DNA from: Hyaloperonospora brassicae
Taxonomy: Eukaryota; Oomycota; Peronosporomycetes; Peronosporales; Peronosporaceae
Assembly: GCA_947650285.1 (NCBI GenBank)
Contig: CANTFL010000320.1
Span: 494,109 to 558,108, forward strand
Reading direction: 5' to 3'
Length of the DNA: 64,000 nucleotides
Shown: in pieces, positions 63,897 through 64,000 of the stretch
Position numbering within the stretch: position 1 is the stretch's first letter
How the letters are laid out: every line of letters begins with the position of its first letter
Program-made: the position numbers and the translations under genes
The notes under the pieces: generated by a model
The model's input: only the letters and a program-made list of their open reading frames with translations
Told to the model about the DNA's origin: nothing
Databases searched by the model: none

Positions 63897-64000
63897 TGTG
63901 CTGAAGTCGATCCCACAAAATTACTTTAGTGAGTGTCGATCTTCCACTTGCCCAGACTTGCCGACTCACGGAGGGGGTACTTCGATCCGTGCCTTGCTGT
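63897..64000 (-). repeat. LTR end running off the window
   Basis: TGTGCTGAAGTCGATCC ... GATCTTCCACTTGCCCAGAC is the inverse of the 3' part of the nested solo LTR (23700-23812). Whether it is a solo LTR or the edge of a full element lies outside the window. Confidence 0.75.

Overview
This window looks like a gene-poor, transposon-rich stretch of an oomycete genome, most likely a Phytophthora or downy-mildew relative (Peronosporales). The reasons are one secreted RxLR-like effector gene with an oomycete-type Inr promoter element, Ty3/Gypsy elements whose gag and pol read like those of Phytophthora, FAR1/SWIM-type Mutator-like elements (MULEs), and a pogo-like DDE transposon. No housekeeping gene, tRNA or rRNA could be supported. 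The species cannot be named from the sequence.

Layout. 1-1758: decayed MULE transposase cut by the window start. 2792-4312: solo LTR of Gypsy family B (minus strand) with a 4-bp target-site duplication (TSD). 5449-13074: Gypsy element A (minus strand) with two ~325-bp LTRs, a perfect 5-bp TSD, gag, protease, RT/RNase H and integrase, all damaged, plus a plus-strand gene running the opposite way. 13277-13640 and 17221-17611: LTRs of a third family, the second with a perfect TSD. 13695-16837: second MULE with matching terminal inverted repeats (TIRs). 18144-19202: the RxLR-like effector, followed in the same frame by 117 more codons behind one TGA stop. 21386-33584: Gypsy element B (plus strand), 12.2 kb, with another solo LTR nested in its 5' LTR, a pol with two RNase H domains, and again an antisense gene between pol and the 3' LTR. 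33890-36386: pogo-like element. 39638-40473: deleted MULE derivative. 45113-49327: third MULE with ~48-bp TIRs, a dead transposase and unrelated ORFs between its ends. 53078-55111: 2-kb element with ~245-bp inverted repeats flanked by TA. 57270-59290: diverged LTR pieces. 63897-64000: start of another LTR running off the window. The AT-rich sequence between these holds nothing I can support.

How the parts relate. The window is a layered graveyard of transposons around one effector gene. The most interesting pattern is that two clearly different Gypsy elements, A and B, each carry a long coding-like region on the strand opposite to gag-pol, starting next to the 3' LTR and converging on the end of pol. 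In A it predicts an Arg/Ser-rich domain plus a coiled coil. In B it predicts an N-terminal coiled coil plus a Ser/Thr/Arg/Lys-rich region. Element B also has a second, archaeal-type RNase H (aRNH) while its original RNase H has lost catalytic residues. That pairing of extra RNase H with an antisense ORF recalls plant Tat-lineage elements and may have arisen independently here.
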